Origin: a bacterium
GTDB taxonomy: Bacteria; Myxococcota_A; Bradymonadia; UBA7976; UBA1532
Assembly (NCBI GenBank): GCA_030427205.1
Contig: JAUHXC010000018.1
Span: forward strand, 124,001 to 188,000
DNA: 64,000 nucleotides
Reading direction: 5' to 3'
The position numbers and the translations under genes were made by a program. Of the stretch, positions 55,279 to 63,552 are shown in pieces (the stretch's first letter is position 1; every line of letters starts with the position of its first letter). Below the pieces are notes generated by a model. It was not told the DNA's origin. It saw nothing but the letters and a program-made list of their open reading frames with translations, and searched no databases.

Positions 55279-56210
55279 GGTGCCTCCTCGACGGCGGCGG
55301 CGATCGTCTGCCCGACCTCGAGCAGCGTCGCCCGCAACCAACGGTGACCGGGGTCGGTCTCCAAGAACTCGGGCCAGGCGATGCTGACGGTATAGGTCAT
55401 GGGGCTACCCAAGGGTGGCTCGAACAGCTCGACGGGCCAGTGGGCGGCGAAGGTGCGCGCCGCGCTGCGCGGCAGGGTCACGAGGGCGTCGCCGCCGCAC
55501 ACGATCGCCGGCGCCGCCAGAAAGTATGGCGTGCAGCCGACGACCCGCCGCGCGACGCCCATCTCGGCCAGCCGCCGATCGATCGGATAGTCGCCCCGCC
55601 CGGTGATGCGCGTCACCACGTGCGGCCAGCGCACGTAGGCCGCCGGATCGATCGGCCCGTCGAGGATGGGGTGACCCGCGCGCACCATGCCCACCATGCG
55701 CTCGCGCAGCAGCGGGGCGGCGTTCATGTCGGCCGGTCGATCCCACGGCCCGATGACCGCCAGCTCGCACGCGCCCGACCGCAGGTGATCCCAGAGCCGA
55801 TCGCGATCGAGCGGCGCGACGTCGAGGCCGAGCCCGGTCCCCGCCTCGGCCAGCCGCCGAACCAGCGGGGGGATGACGTTGATCGCGTAGGTGTCGAGGC
55901 TCGTGAGCTGGAAGGTCCGCGCAGCCCGCGCCGGCTCGAAGACCTCTTCGCCGGCGAGCAGCTTCTCGATCCCGCGCAGCGCGGTGCGCAGCGGGCCGGC
56001 CATCGCCTCGGCGCGCGGCGTGGCGACCATGCGGCTGCCGCTGCGCACGAGCACCGGATCGTCGAGCGCGTCGCGCAGCCGCTGCAGGGTCTGGCTCATC
56101 GCCGACTGGGTGACGCCGAGGCGGCCGGCGGCCCGGGTGACGTGGCGCTCTTCGAGCAGCACGTCGAGGGCCACGAGCAGGTTGGCGTCCATCTGGCTGA
56201 GGCGCGACAT
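55275..56210 (-). CDS. LysR-family transcriptional regulator
   Basis: 311 aa from ATG 56210. The N-terminal winged helix-turn-helix is canonical (DANLLVALDVLLEERHVTRA, then AGRLGVTQSAMSQTLQRLRD), followed by a linker helix and a two-lobe effector domain (FQLTSLDTYAINVIPPLV, then ELAVIGPWDRPADMNAA). The effector is unknown. It is divergent from the short-chain dehydrogenase gene and both share the palindromic region at 56220-56244, so autoregulation and control of the dehydrogenase are likely. The predicted promoter would place transcription at the ATG, so the mRNA may be leaderless; no ribosome-binding site is seen. It overlaps the lipoprotein gene by ATGA. Confidence 0.93.
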   Translation of the reverse strand: MSRLSQMDANLLVALDVLLEERHVTRAAGRLGVTQSAMSQTLQRLRDALDDPVLVRSGSRMVATPRAEAMAGPLRTALRGIEKLLAGEEVFEPARAARTFQLTSLDTYAINVIPPLVRRLAEAGTGLGLDVAPLDRDRLWDHLRSGACELAVIGPWDRPADMNAAPLLRERMVGMVRAGHPILDGPIDPAAYVRWPHVVTRITGRGDYPIDRRLAEMGVARRVVGCTPYFLAAPAIVCGGDALVTLPRSAARTFAAHWPVELFEPPLGSPMTYTVSIAWPEFLETDPGHRWLRATLLEVGQTIAAAVEEAP

Positions 56211-56216
56211 GGGGCC

Positions 56217-56245
56217 ATCATCAGCGTTGCTGATGTGTACATCAA
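56217..56245 (-). promoter_or_regulatory. Predicted LysR-gene promoter overlapping its own operator
   Basis: Minus-strand TTGATG (56245-56240), 17-bp spacer, GATGAT (56222-56217); each is 4 of 6 to consensus. The start would fall at about 56210, the ATG itself, and the element is covered by the two palindromes. Confidence 0.45.
56220..56244. promoter_or_regulatory. Overlapping inverted repeats, LysR operator candidate
   Basis: ATCAGC-GTT-GCTGAT (56220-56234) and TGATGT-GT-ACATCA (56231-56244) overlap in the 151-bp intergenic region of the LysR/dehydrogenase divergon. LysR-type sites are often imperfect T-N11-A dyads. The position, before a weak -35 at 56256 (TTCTCT, 17 bp, TATCTC at 56279) for the dehydrogenase gene, suits an activator. 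Confidence 0.65.
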
Positions 56246-56361
56246 TACAATCACGTTCTCTTTTTACCGACCCGGGCGTATCTCTATGCGTGTCGCGGCG
56301 GCAGACGCCGCTCAACAAACCCCACAGCCCGCCGAGCCGGGCTCGAACACGGAGAGACATC

Positions 56362-57114
56362 ATGGCCAACGATACCCGCGTCGCCCTCGTCACCGGCGCC
56401 AACCGCGGCATCGGTCTGGAGACCAGCCGCCAGCTCGCCCAGGCCGGCGTGACCGTCATCATGGGCGGCCGCACCGCGGACGCCATCAACGCCGCCGCCG
56501 AGACCCTGCGCGGCGAAGGGCTGCCTGTGCTGCCGCTCGTGCTCGACGTGGTGAACCCCGAGCACCACCGGTTGGCGGCGAAGAAGATCGAGGCCGACTT
56601 CGGCAAGCTCGACATCCTGGTCAATAACGCCGGCATCGTCACCGGCGAGCACTTCGGCATGAACAGCGCGACCTCGATCGCCCCCGAGGCGCTGCGCGAG
56701 ACCTTCGAGGTCAACCTCTTCGCGCCCATCGCGCTGACCCAGGCGCTGCTGCCGCTCATCGAGAAGTCGCCCGCCGGGCGCATCGTCAACCTGTCGAGCA
56801 TCCTCGGCTCGCTGACGGTCAACCGCGGCTGGGACGACCCGGAGATGGCGGCCTACGCCGACTTCAAGCCCACCGCGTACGACACCTCGAAGGCCGCGCT
56901 GAACATGTTCACCGTGCACCTCGCCGCCGCCCTGCGGCATACGAAGATCAAGGTGAACTCGGCGCACCCCGGCTGGGTGAAGACCGACATGGGCAGCGAG
57001 GCGGCGCCGATGGAGATCGTCGACGGCGCCAAGACCAGCGTGGCCCTCGCGCTGCTCGACGCCGACGGCCCCACCGGCGCGTTCATCCACCTGGGCGAAG
57101 AGCTGCCCTGGTAG
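56362..57114 (+). CDS. Short-chain dehydrogenase/reductase
   Basis: 250 aa; ATG 56362 follows ACGGAGAG. Classical SDR: the cofactor loop TGANRGIG (11-18), NNAG, and the catalytic Tyr173-x-x-x-Lys177 (AYDTSK) with an upstream Ser (NLSSILGS). Arg in the Rossmann motif (GGRTAD) suggests NADPH preference. Similar to carbonyl-reductase-like SDRs. The substrate is unknown; control by the divergent LysR protein is expected. A terminator hairpin follows at 57127-57158. Confidence 0.92.
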   Translation: MANDTRVALVTGANRGIGLETSRQLAQAGVTVIMGGRTADAINAAAETLRGEGLPVLPLVLDVVNPEHHRLAAKKIEADFGKLDILVNNAGIVTGEHFGMNSATSIAPEALRETFEVNLFAPIALTQALLPLIEKSPAGRIVNLSSILGSLTVNRGWDDPEMAAYADFKPTAYDTSKAALNMFTVHLAAALRHTKIKVNSAHPGWVKTDMGSEAAPMEIVDGAKTSVALALLDADGPTGAFIHLGEELPW

Positions 57115-57126
57115 CCGCGGCCGGCG

Positions 57127-57158
57127 CACGGCCCCGTTGCCCGAGCAGCGGGGCCGTG
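57127..57158 (+). terminator. Strong hairpin after the dehydrogenase gene
   Basis: CACGGCCCCG (57127-57136) and CGGGGCCGTG (57149-57158) form a perfect 10-bp GC-rich stem with a 12-nt loop, 12 nt after the stop. No T-tract. Confidence 0.6.
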
Positions 57159-57198
57159 TCACGTTCGAAGGCATGCCAGACACCGCGAGCATCGCCCC

Positions 57199-57606
57199 AT
57201 GAGCATCGCCGGCCGCTGCAAGCTCTACGGGCTCTTCTGGTGGGTCGCCGCGCTGATCCTCGCCGCTCGGGCCCGCCCGGTCTTCGGCCCCGAGGGCCTG
57301 TGGATGGAGGAGGCGCTCATCGCCCTGGGCGCGGCGGTGGTGGTCGGCTGGGGCAAAGGCACGACAGTGATGCGCAGCGCCGCCCGCAAGGCCCGCAGCC
57401 GCATCATCCGGCGCGGTCCGACCGCGCCGCCGTGGAGCGTCTTCAGCCTGGGCACGATCGCGCTCATCGTCTTCTTCATGGCCCTGGGCTACGCGATCCG
57501 CGTCGCTCCGTACCCCGAGCAATACCGCATCTGGGTCATCGGCATCGTCTATCCCGGCGTCGCGCTGGCGCTGCTGATCGGATCACGGCCGCTGCTGGAG
57601 AGCTGA
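57199..57606 (+). CDS. Small polytopic membrane protein of unknown function
   Basis: 135 aa; ATG 57199 has no ideal ribosome-binding site. Four hydrophobic segments (about 8-24, 36-52, 82-102, 110-130) are separated by a basic loop (about 58-72: MRSAARKARSRIIRRG). No conserved domain recognised. Convergent with the GMC oxidoreductase gene, whose stop is only 5 bp away. Confidence 0.65.
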   Translation: MSIAGRCKLYGLFWWVAALILAARARPVFGPEGLWMEEALIALGAAVVVGWGKGTTVMRSAARKARSRIIRRGPTAPPWSVFSLGTIALIVFFMALGYAIRVAPYPEQYRIWVIGIVYPGVALALLIGSRPLLES

Positions 57607-57611
57607 GCCGC

Positions 57612-59192
57612 TCACCCGCCGTTCGAGCCACCGCGGATCAGATCGGCCCCCTTCTCGGCGATGGCGATGGTCGGCCCGTTGGTATTGACCGTCGTGATGC
57701 GCGGCATGATCGAGGCGTCGATCACCCGCAGGCCGGTGAGTCCCCTCACCTTCAGCGTCGGATCGACCACCGCGCCGTCGTCGATGCCCATCCGGCACGT
57801 GCCCACCGGGTGATAGATGGTCGTCGCGCGCCGCCGGGCGTGGGCGAGTCGCGCGGGCCCGTCCGTCGGCCACTGCTCCGGCTGGATCAGCGGCCCGCGC
57901 AGGCCCTCGAAGGGCGCGGCGCTCACGATGCGCCCGGTCAGCTCGATGGCGTCGGCCAGGATCTGCCCGTCGCGCGGATCGGACAGCAGCGCGGGGTCGA
58001 TCAGCGGCGCGGCGAACGGATCCCGGGGATCGAGCCGCACCGACCCCCGACTGTGCGGCTGCACCAGCCCCGGCAGCACGGTGAAGCCATGCACCTTCGA
58101 CGGATCGGGCACCTCGTCGATGTCGGGCAGCCAGCCGTTGACCACATGCCATTGCACGTCGGGCCGATCGGCGTCACTTCCGAGCCGCGCGAAGCCGCCG
58201 CACGCCGGGGTGGGCACGGTCAGCGGGCCGCGCCCCATCAGCGCGCGCAGGAAGTCCCAGGCCACCTTGCCGTTGCGCACCCGCGGGGTCATGGTCACCG
58301 GCTTCAGCGCGCGCCAGACCAGCGGCACCATCACATGATCGTGCAGGTTGGCGCCGACGCCCGGCAGGCCGTGGCGCACGGGCACCCCGGCCGCCTTCAG
58401 CCCGGCGGGCGGGCCGATGCCCGAGCGCAGCAGGATGTGCGGCGAGCCGATCGCGCCCGCGGCCAGGATGACCTCGTCGGCGCTGATCGTCTGGGATACG
58501 CCACGGCGCACGCAGGTCAGCCCAGTCACCCGGTCGCCGTCGAGTATCAGCGTGGTCACCTCGGTATCGGCGCGCACGACGAGGCCCGGTCGACCCCGGG
58601 CGGGGTTCAGATAGCCCGCGGCGGTGTGATGCCGTCGCCCGCGGGCGACGGCGACCGGATACAGCCCCACGCCGTCCAGATCAGCCCCGCCGAAGGCCGC
58701 ATTGCGCGCGAGCCCACACGCCTCGGCGGCGGCGATCCAGGTCTGCCAGACCTGCGACGTCTCGGCGGGCAGCGCCACGTCCAGGCCGATGTCATCCGCC
58801 CCGCGCAGCGCCCGCTCGGCGTAGGGCCGCAGCTCGGCGGCCGACCAGCCCGCGCAGCCGGCGGCGGCCCAGTCGTCGAAGTCAGCGTCGTGGCCATGCA
58901 GATGGATCAGCGTATTCATCGCGCCGCTGCCGCCGATCATCCGCCCCCGCGGCACGTGCAGCGCGCGGTCGTCGAGGCCCGGCTGCGGGGTCGTGCGCAG
59001 CCGCCAGTCGGTGGGGCGGTGGCGCAGAAATTGGGACATGCCCGGCAGCGCGACGAGCAGCCACGACGGGCGGCCGCCGGCTTCGAGAAGCAGGATCCGC
59101 CGTCCGGGATCGGCGCTGAGCCGCGCGGCGAGCACACAGCCCGCGGTGCCGGCGCCGACGATGACGTGGTCGAAGTGCTCGGTCGATGGCAT
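57612..59192 (-). CDS. GMC-family FAD-dependent oxidoreductase (choline-dehydrogenase-like)
   Basis: 526 aa; ATG 59192 follows GAGGAGCC. The N-terminal FAD-binding motif VGAGTAGCVLA (about 12-22) with an Asp/Glu at LLLEAGG, the GMC signature GRMIGGSGAMN (about 84-94), GAIGSPHILLRSGIG (about 256-270) and the catalytic-base region YHPVGTCRMG, then NTNGPTIAIAEKGADLI, are all present. Family members oxidise alcohols such as choline or glucose; the substrate is not predictable. No signal peptide is seen. Divergent from the small barrel gene at 59310. Confidence 0.93.
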   Translation of the reverse strand: MPSTEHFDHVIVGAGTAGCVLAARLSADPGRRILLLEAGGRPSWLLVALPGMSQFLRHRPTDWRLRTTPQPGLDDRALHVPRGRMIGGSGAMNTLIHLHGHDADFDDWAAAGCAGWSAAELRPYAERALRGADDIGLDVALPAETSQVWQTWIAAAEACGLARNAAFGGADLDGVGLYPVAVARGRRHHTAAGYLNPARGRPGLVVRADTEVTTLILDGDRVTGLTCVRRGVSQTISADEVILAAGAIGSPHILLRSGIGPPAGLKAAGVPVRHGLPGVGANLHDHVMVPLVWRALKPVTMTPRVRNGKVAWDFLRALMGRGPLTVPTPACGGFARLGSDADRPDVQWHVVNGWLPDIDEVPDPSKVHGFTVLPGLVQPHSRGSVRLDPRDPFAAPLIDPALLSDPRDGQILADAIELTGRIVSAAPFEGLRGPLIQPEQWPTDGPARLAHARRRATTIYHPVGTCRMGIDDGAVVDPTLKVRGLTGLRVIDASIMPRITTVNTNGPTIAIAEKGADLIRGGSNGG

Positions 59193-59309
59193 GGGGCTCC
59201 TCGCGCCAGGGCTGCGAGCCAGTGTGCCGCATCGACGCCGAGACGGGCAGGTGCCTTGCGGCGGGTGACACCCGACGCCACAGTGGGCTCTGCTCGTCCG
59301 GAGGTGCCG

Positions 59310-59903
59310 ATGCCGCGTCGAACGCTCGCTCTCATCTGCTTCGGTCTGCTGGCGTGCAGCCTGCCCGCCCTGGCCGATCCGCCGGGCCCCACCATCGGCG
59401 GCGCGGTCGCCGTCGGTCAGGCCCATCAACAGGACGGCCCTCGGCTGGACGTGCGGCTTCAGGGCTGGCTGCCGGCGGCGCTCGGCCCGCTGCGGCTCGG
59501 TCTCGAGGGCGCCTTCGTGCTCGAAGGCGAAGAGAGCGGCGGGTCGTGCCACTTCGGCGAGCCGCAGACCGGCGACGATCGCCCATCGATCGGCCAGGCG
59601 TGTATCGAGTCGGGCCTGGGCGCCCGCATGCTGCTCGGCGTCGAAGCGGGACAGCGCTGGATCGGGCGTCTGGAGGGCGGCGTCGGACCGGTCTGGCGTC
59701 GCGCCTTCGATCTGCGCGACGGCGAAGGGCTCGACAGCCGCTGGTCGCTCTCACTCGTCGGCCGCGCGTCGGGCCTGCTGGCCGTCGGCGACATGCTCGG
59801 CGGTCGCTGGCGGGTGGGTGTATCGCTGGAGGCCGGCAGCCTCGACGGCGAGGCGCCGGCCTACGCCGGCGGGCTGGTCTTCGAAGCGGTGGTGATCGAC
59901 TGA
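59310..59903 (+). CDS. Small outer-membrane beta-barrel protein
   Basis: 197 aa; ATG 59310 follows CGGAGG; a much longer upstream frame is an antisense artefact. Signal peptide ends at PALADP. About eight amphipathic strands (e.g. TIGGAVAVGQA, LDVRLQGWLP, GPLRLGLEGAFVLEG, GRLEGGVGPVWR, RWRVGVSLEAGSL) fit an eight-stranded barrel. Two Cys (CHFG, CIES) could form a disulfide. Function unknown. Convergent with the metalloprotease-like gene, 21 bp apart. Confidence 0.75.
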   Translation: MPRRTLALICFGLLACSLPALADPPGPTIGGAVAVGQAHQQDGPRLDVRLQGWLPAALGPLRLGLEGAFVLEGEESGGSCHFGEPQTGDDRPSIGQACIESGLGARMLLGVEAGQRWIGRLEGGVGPVWRRAFDLRDGEGLDSRWSLSLVGRASGLLAVGDMLGGRWRVGVSLEAGSLDGEAPAYAGGLVFEAVVID

Positions 59904-59924
59904 TCCGGCGAGGCGGCCGACGTG

Positions 59925-62390
59925 TCAGCGGATCGCGGCGAAGATCGCGTCGACCAGCGCGGCCGTCGGCGCGACGACCAGGGTGATCCGCGCGGCGTCC
60001 CGCTCGATGCGGTAGGTCCGGGCCGAGCGCTCGGACAGCGCGGCCCCCAGCGCGTCGAGGCCATCGGCGAGCGCGTCGTCCCCAAACGCCGCGGTCACGT
60101 CGATCCAGGTCAGCGACCCCTCCGGGTGAAGCGCGACGACCTCCCGCGCGCCGGCGACGCCCAGGACCGCGTCGATGGCCGCCTGGCCTCCGATCTCGGC
60201 GGCCAGGCGCAGCGCGAGCGGCCAGGGGCCGATCACGCCCCGATGGGCCGTCACCGCGCCGTCGAGCGCGGCGGGCAGATCCCCGTCTTCGAACTCGCCG
60301 GGCGTCGCGACGGGCAGCGCCAGCGCCGGCGCGCTCGTGCCATCGTACAGCGCCCCGAGCACCGCGCCGGTCGAGACCGGCGGGGCCTCGATGCGATCGC
60401 CGACGGCCACCAGATCGGCCCCCGCGTCGAAGGCCCGGGACGCCGCCGCCAACCCGCCGACATACGGCAGCCAGGGGTCGTTGGTGCGTGCCGGCTCCTC
60501 GGCGTCGTCCAAGGCCGGCGCGATGAGATCGACGAGCTCGTCGGCCCACGCCGCCCAGTCGATGTCGTCCACGGCGCGCCCCTGCACCTCGGCCTCGAAG
60601 GCTTCGGCGACCAGCTCGGCGTGCCCCTCGACGTACGTGATGAGCGCCGCCTCGGCGTCGCCCAGCTGCAGCCGCGCCGCCAGCCGGATGGCCGAGAGCC
60701 CATAGCGCGCGTCCTGCCAGGCGTGCACCAGCTCGTGCACCACCGTCGAGTTCTCCCGCAGCAGGTTGCGCTCTTCGATCGGCGCGGTCGGCACCACCAG
60801 GACCACCGAGCGCAGGGTGTTGTAGTACCAGGCGAGCACCCGGCTCGCGCGCTCGGTCTCCGCGGCGTCGTTGGTGCCGCGCAGGCGGTGGTCGATGCCG
60901 CTCGCGAAGCGCACCTCGGCCGATACCCGGCTGCTCAGCCGGTCGTCGGCCCACTGCGGGCCCACGTAGATCTGCACGGCGGTCTCGGGATCAACCGCGC
61001 GCAGGTCGATCTGCGGCAGCGGGCCCAGGAGCCGCTCGGTCTCGGCGAAGAGCCGGTCGCGGCAGCAGCTCTGGCGCACATCGCAGGGCAGCGGCGCGTC
61101 GGGCGCGCAGGCCACGTCCTCCAGCGCCGGCGGATCGGCGAGCGGGCTCACCCGTACGCCGGCGCTGTCGAGGAAGCCCGTCGTATCCACGCCCGGCGTA
61201 CCGGCGACGACCACGACTTCGAAGCCGTCCGCGATGACCCGGCTCTCACCGTCGGCCGGCCGGTCGTCATCGCCCGCGAAGACCCAGCGATCGCCGTCGG
61301 CGTCCCACAGCGGGTCGTCATCCAGCGCCTGCTTCAGCGCGCGCGCGAAGCCAGCGGCGGTGGCAGTATCGTCGAAGACGAAGGTATCGCGGCGCACGCC
61401 GGCGCCGTCGTCGCGGGTGTAGTGCCGGCCGAGGTGGGCCCGCAGGTCCAGCGCGAACGCCGCCGCCGGGTGCTCGTCCGCCAGCAAAGCCTCTTCGAGC
61501 AGGATCCCATCGGCGGCGTCGGCGCTGCGGGCGACGAAGCCCTCGATCTCGTCGGCGGCGACCGCCGGCGCGACCTGCACGCAGCGCGACATGTCATCGA
61601 GGTCGAAGCCGATCAGGCACCCGTGCCCGACCGCACCGGGTACACCGATGAGCACGGCCCATGGATCGTCGGGATCGTGCAACGCGTGCAGCCGGGCGAG
61701 CGCCACCAGCTCGGGCCCGCCCTCCCGGGCCCGCAGATCGCGCACCTTGGCGTACTGCTCGGCGTCGAAGCGCCAGGGGTGCTCGCCGTCGGCCGCCCGC
61801 TGAATCGCCTGCTCGACCATCAGCGCGATCGCGGTGCGTACGCCCGAGCGCAGGTTGGTCCGCGTGGGGAACGCGCCGTAGTTGTCGATGGGATGGCCCG
61901 GCGAGACCCGGTTGCGCAGGTGCGCGCTCAGCGAGCGGATCAGCCCCAGCCGATGGCGCAGCGGCGCGTCGTTCTCGACCCGGGGGTTGATCCGAAAGAC
62001 GAGCTTGCGGTCGCCGAAGAGGCGCACGCTGCCCACCGGCGAAGCGACCGACGGCCACGCGCGGTCGAGCACGTCGAAGGGCGACGTCGGCGGCGGGGCG
62101 GTGGTCCACCACCAGTCGAACGGCGGGCTGGGGTTGCCGCGGCCGATCTCTTCGATCTCGACCGCGATGTCGGCGGGCCACGGCGCGCCGTGGATGTGGG
62201 CCAGCCCCCGCGCCAGCCGCGCGACGCACGCCGCCTCGCGGGCGTCGCACGGCACGAGATCAGCGGACCAGATCGCCGCCGGCAGCTCGTCGTCACACGC
62301 GGTCGCGGCGAACGCGACGAGCAACGCGAGCGCGGCGCGGGACAATACCCGACAGCCGGCCACGGCGCTCTTCGGCGGGGTGTCACACAT
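59925..62390 (-). CDS. Lipoprotein with an HExxH metalloprotease-like site
   Basis: 821 aa from ATG 62390 (an in-frame GTG precedes it). Lipobox FAATAC. The first about 400 residues are mixed alpha/beta. A CCRDRLF region (about 450) starts what looks like the catalytic half. HELVH (552-556), followed by AWQDARYG, and Glu588 in YVEGHAELVAEAF, 32 residues later, give a zincin H-E-x-x-H plus Glu layout. The rest (about 600-820) is helix-rich. The N-terminal part may be a propeptide or binding domain. No named family is recognised. Probably surface-anchored and Zn-dependent; activity unproven. Confidence 0.75.
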   Translation of the reverse strand: MCDTPPKSAVAGCRVLSRAALALLVAFAATACDDELPAAIWSADLVPCDAREAACVARLARGLAHIHGAPWPADIAVEIEEIGRGNPSPPFDWWWTTAPPPTSPFDVLDRAWPSVASPVGSVRLFGDRKLVFRINPRVENDAPLRHRLGLIRSLSAHLRNRVSPGHPIDNYGAFPTRTNLRSGVRTAIALMVEQAIQRAADGEHPWRFDAEQYAKVRDLRAREGGPELVALARLHALHDPDDPWAVLIGVPGAVGHGCLIGFDLDDMSRCVQVAPAVAADEIEGFVARSADAADGILLEEALLADEHPAAAFALDLRAHLGRHYTRDDGAGVRRDTFVFDDTATAAGFARALKQALDDDPLWDADGDRWVFAGDDDRPADGESRVIADGFEVVVVAGTPGVDTTGFLDSAGVRVSPLADPPALEDVACAPDAPLPCDVRQSCCRDRLFAETERLLGPLPQIDLRAVDPETAVQIYVGPQWADDRLSSRVSAEVRFASGIDHRLRGTNDAAETERASRVLAWYYNTLRSVVLVVPTAPIEERNLLRENSTVVHELVHAWQDARYGLSAIRLAARLQLGDAEAALITYVEGHAELVAEAFEAEVQGRAVDDIDWAAWADELVDLIAPALDDAEEPARTNDPWLPYVGGLAAASRAFDAGADLVAVGDRIEAPPVSTGAVLGALYDGTSAPALALPVATPGEFEDGDLPAALDGAVTAHRGVIGPWPLALRLAAEIGGQAAIDAVLGVAGAREVVALHPEGSLTWIDVTAAFGDDALADGLDALGAALSERSARTYRIERDAARITLVVAPTAALVDAIFAAIR

Positions 62391-62461
62391 CACCCCGAAC
62401 GTCCCATGGGAGCCGATGTGGCATCAAGGGCGCGCGCGGCGCGACAGCGGCCGGGTGGCGG

Positions 62462-62932
62462 TCAGAACCGCCCGATCCAGACCAGCCCGACGTCGTCGGG
62501 GCCGACCGCGGGCACGAGCATGCCCTGCCCGGTCGGGGTGTACTCGTCGGCGGCCCAGGCGAGGCCCAGGCCGGTCAGGCCCAACGCCGCGAATATGCCA
62601 CCGACGCTGTAGATCACCGCGTCGTAGTCATTGTCGTCGATGAGCGCGGCGGTGGTGATGCCGGCGATGCCCAGCGCGAGGTTCACGCCGCCCGCGGCGA
62701 AGCCGATGTTGCGTACGGCGGGGTGCACCGGCTGGTCGTCGGCGATGGATTGGCCGAGCAGGATCGACGTGATCGTGCCGCCGCCCAGGCCGAAGAGCAC
62801 GAGCGTCGCGCCGACGGGCGCGAGGCCGGCGGCAGCGTCGGAGGCCTCGGCGGGTTGCGGTGAGGTGAGCGCGAGCGCGAGCGCGGCCGCCGGCAGCAGA
62901 CGGAGCGGCAGACGGGGCATCGGCGCCGGCAT
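62462..62932 (-). CDS. Small exported membrane protein of unknown function
   Basis: 156 aa from ATG 62932, whose A belongs to the kinase stop (TGATG); ATG 62920 is an alternative. A cleavable signal peptide (LLPAAALALALTSPQPAEA) is followed by three glycine-rich hydrophobic segments (about 53-72, 88-110, 122-141). A family cannot be named. Coupling to the deoxynucleoside kinase gene suggests co-expression, not shared function. Confidence 0.6.
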   Translation of the reverse strand: MPAPMPRLPLRLLPAAALALALTSPQPAEASDAAAGLAPVGATLVLFGLGGGTITSILLGQSIADDQPVHPAVRNIGFAAGGVNLALGIAGITTAALIDDNDYDAVIYSVGGIFAALGLTGLGLAWAADEYTPTGQGMLVPAVGPDDVGLVWIGRF

Positions 62933-63552
62933 CAGGTGCGCTCGGAGAGCTCGAGGATCTGGTTGTAGACCCACTCGATGGGCTCGTCGCTGGTGACGTA
63001 GTCGATCTCGGTGGTGTCGAGCTCGAGCACCTTCGACGGCCCGCGGTGGTGGGCGAAGTAGTGCTTGTAGGCCTGACCCAGCCGGGAGATGTAGTCCGGG
63101 TCCATGTCCCGCTCGAAGGGGCGGTCGCGGCGCGCGATGCGCTGCATGATCACGTCGAGCCGGGCGTTGAGGTAGACGATGACATCCGGCTGCAGGATCG
63201 TCGTCTCGAGCGCCTGATAGACCTTCTCGTACAGCGCCAGCTCGTGATCCTGAAGGGTCAGCTGGGCGAAGATACGGTCTTTGAGCAGGTGGTAGTCGGC
63301 CAGGATGCCCGGCGTGAACAGGTCTTCCTGCAGCAGATCCTGCTGCTGGCTGAAGCGGCTCATCAGGAAGAAGATCTGCGTCTGAAAGGCGTACGCCCGC
63401 GGGTCCTCGTAGAAGAGCGGCAGGAAGGGGTTCTCCTCGACGACCTCCATCACCAGCCGCGCCTTGAGCCGCTGGGCGAGCTTGGCGACGAGCGTGCTCT
63501 TGCCGACCCCGATCGGCCCTTCGACGGCGACGTAGAGCGGCCGCTGGTTCAT
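62932..63552 (-). CDS. Deoxynucleoside kinase (dAdo/dGuo kinase family)
   Basis: 206 aa; ATG 63552 overlaps the HEAT-protein stop (ATGA). P-loop GPIGVGKST (12-20, Lys18), the substrate/base motif EENPFLPLFYEDP, and the lid-region RRDRPFERD are all typical of the deoxynucleoside kinase family (dGK/dAK/dCK-like). It phosphorylates deoxyribonucleosides for dNTP salvage in the cytoplasm. Base preference not assignable. Confidence 0.92.
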   Translation of the reverse strand: MNQRPLYVAVEGPIGVGKSTLVAKLAQRLKARLVMEVVEENPFLPLFYEDPRAYAFQTQIFFLMSRFSQQQDLLQEDLFTPGILADYHLLKDRIFAQLTLQDHELALYEKVYQALETTILQPDVIVYLNARLDVIMQRIARRDRPFERDMDPDYISRLGQAYKHYFAHHRGPSKVLELDTTEIDYVTSDEPIEWVYNQILELSERT

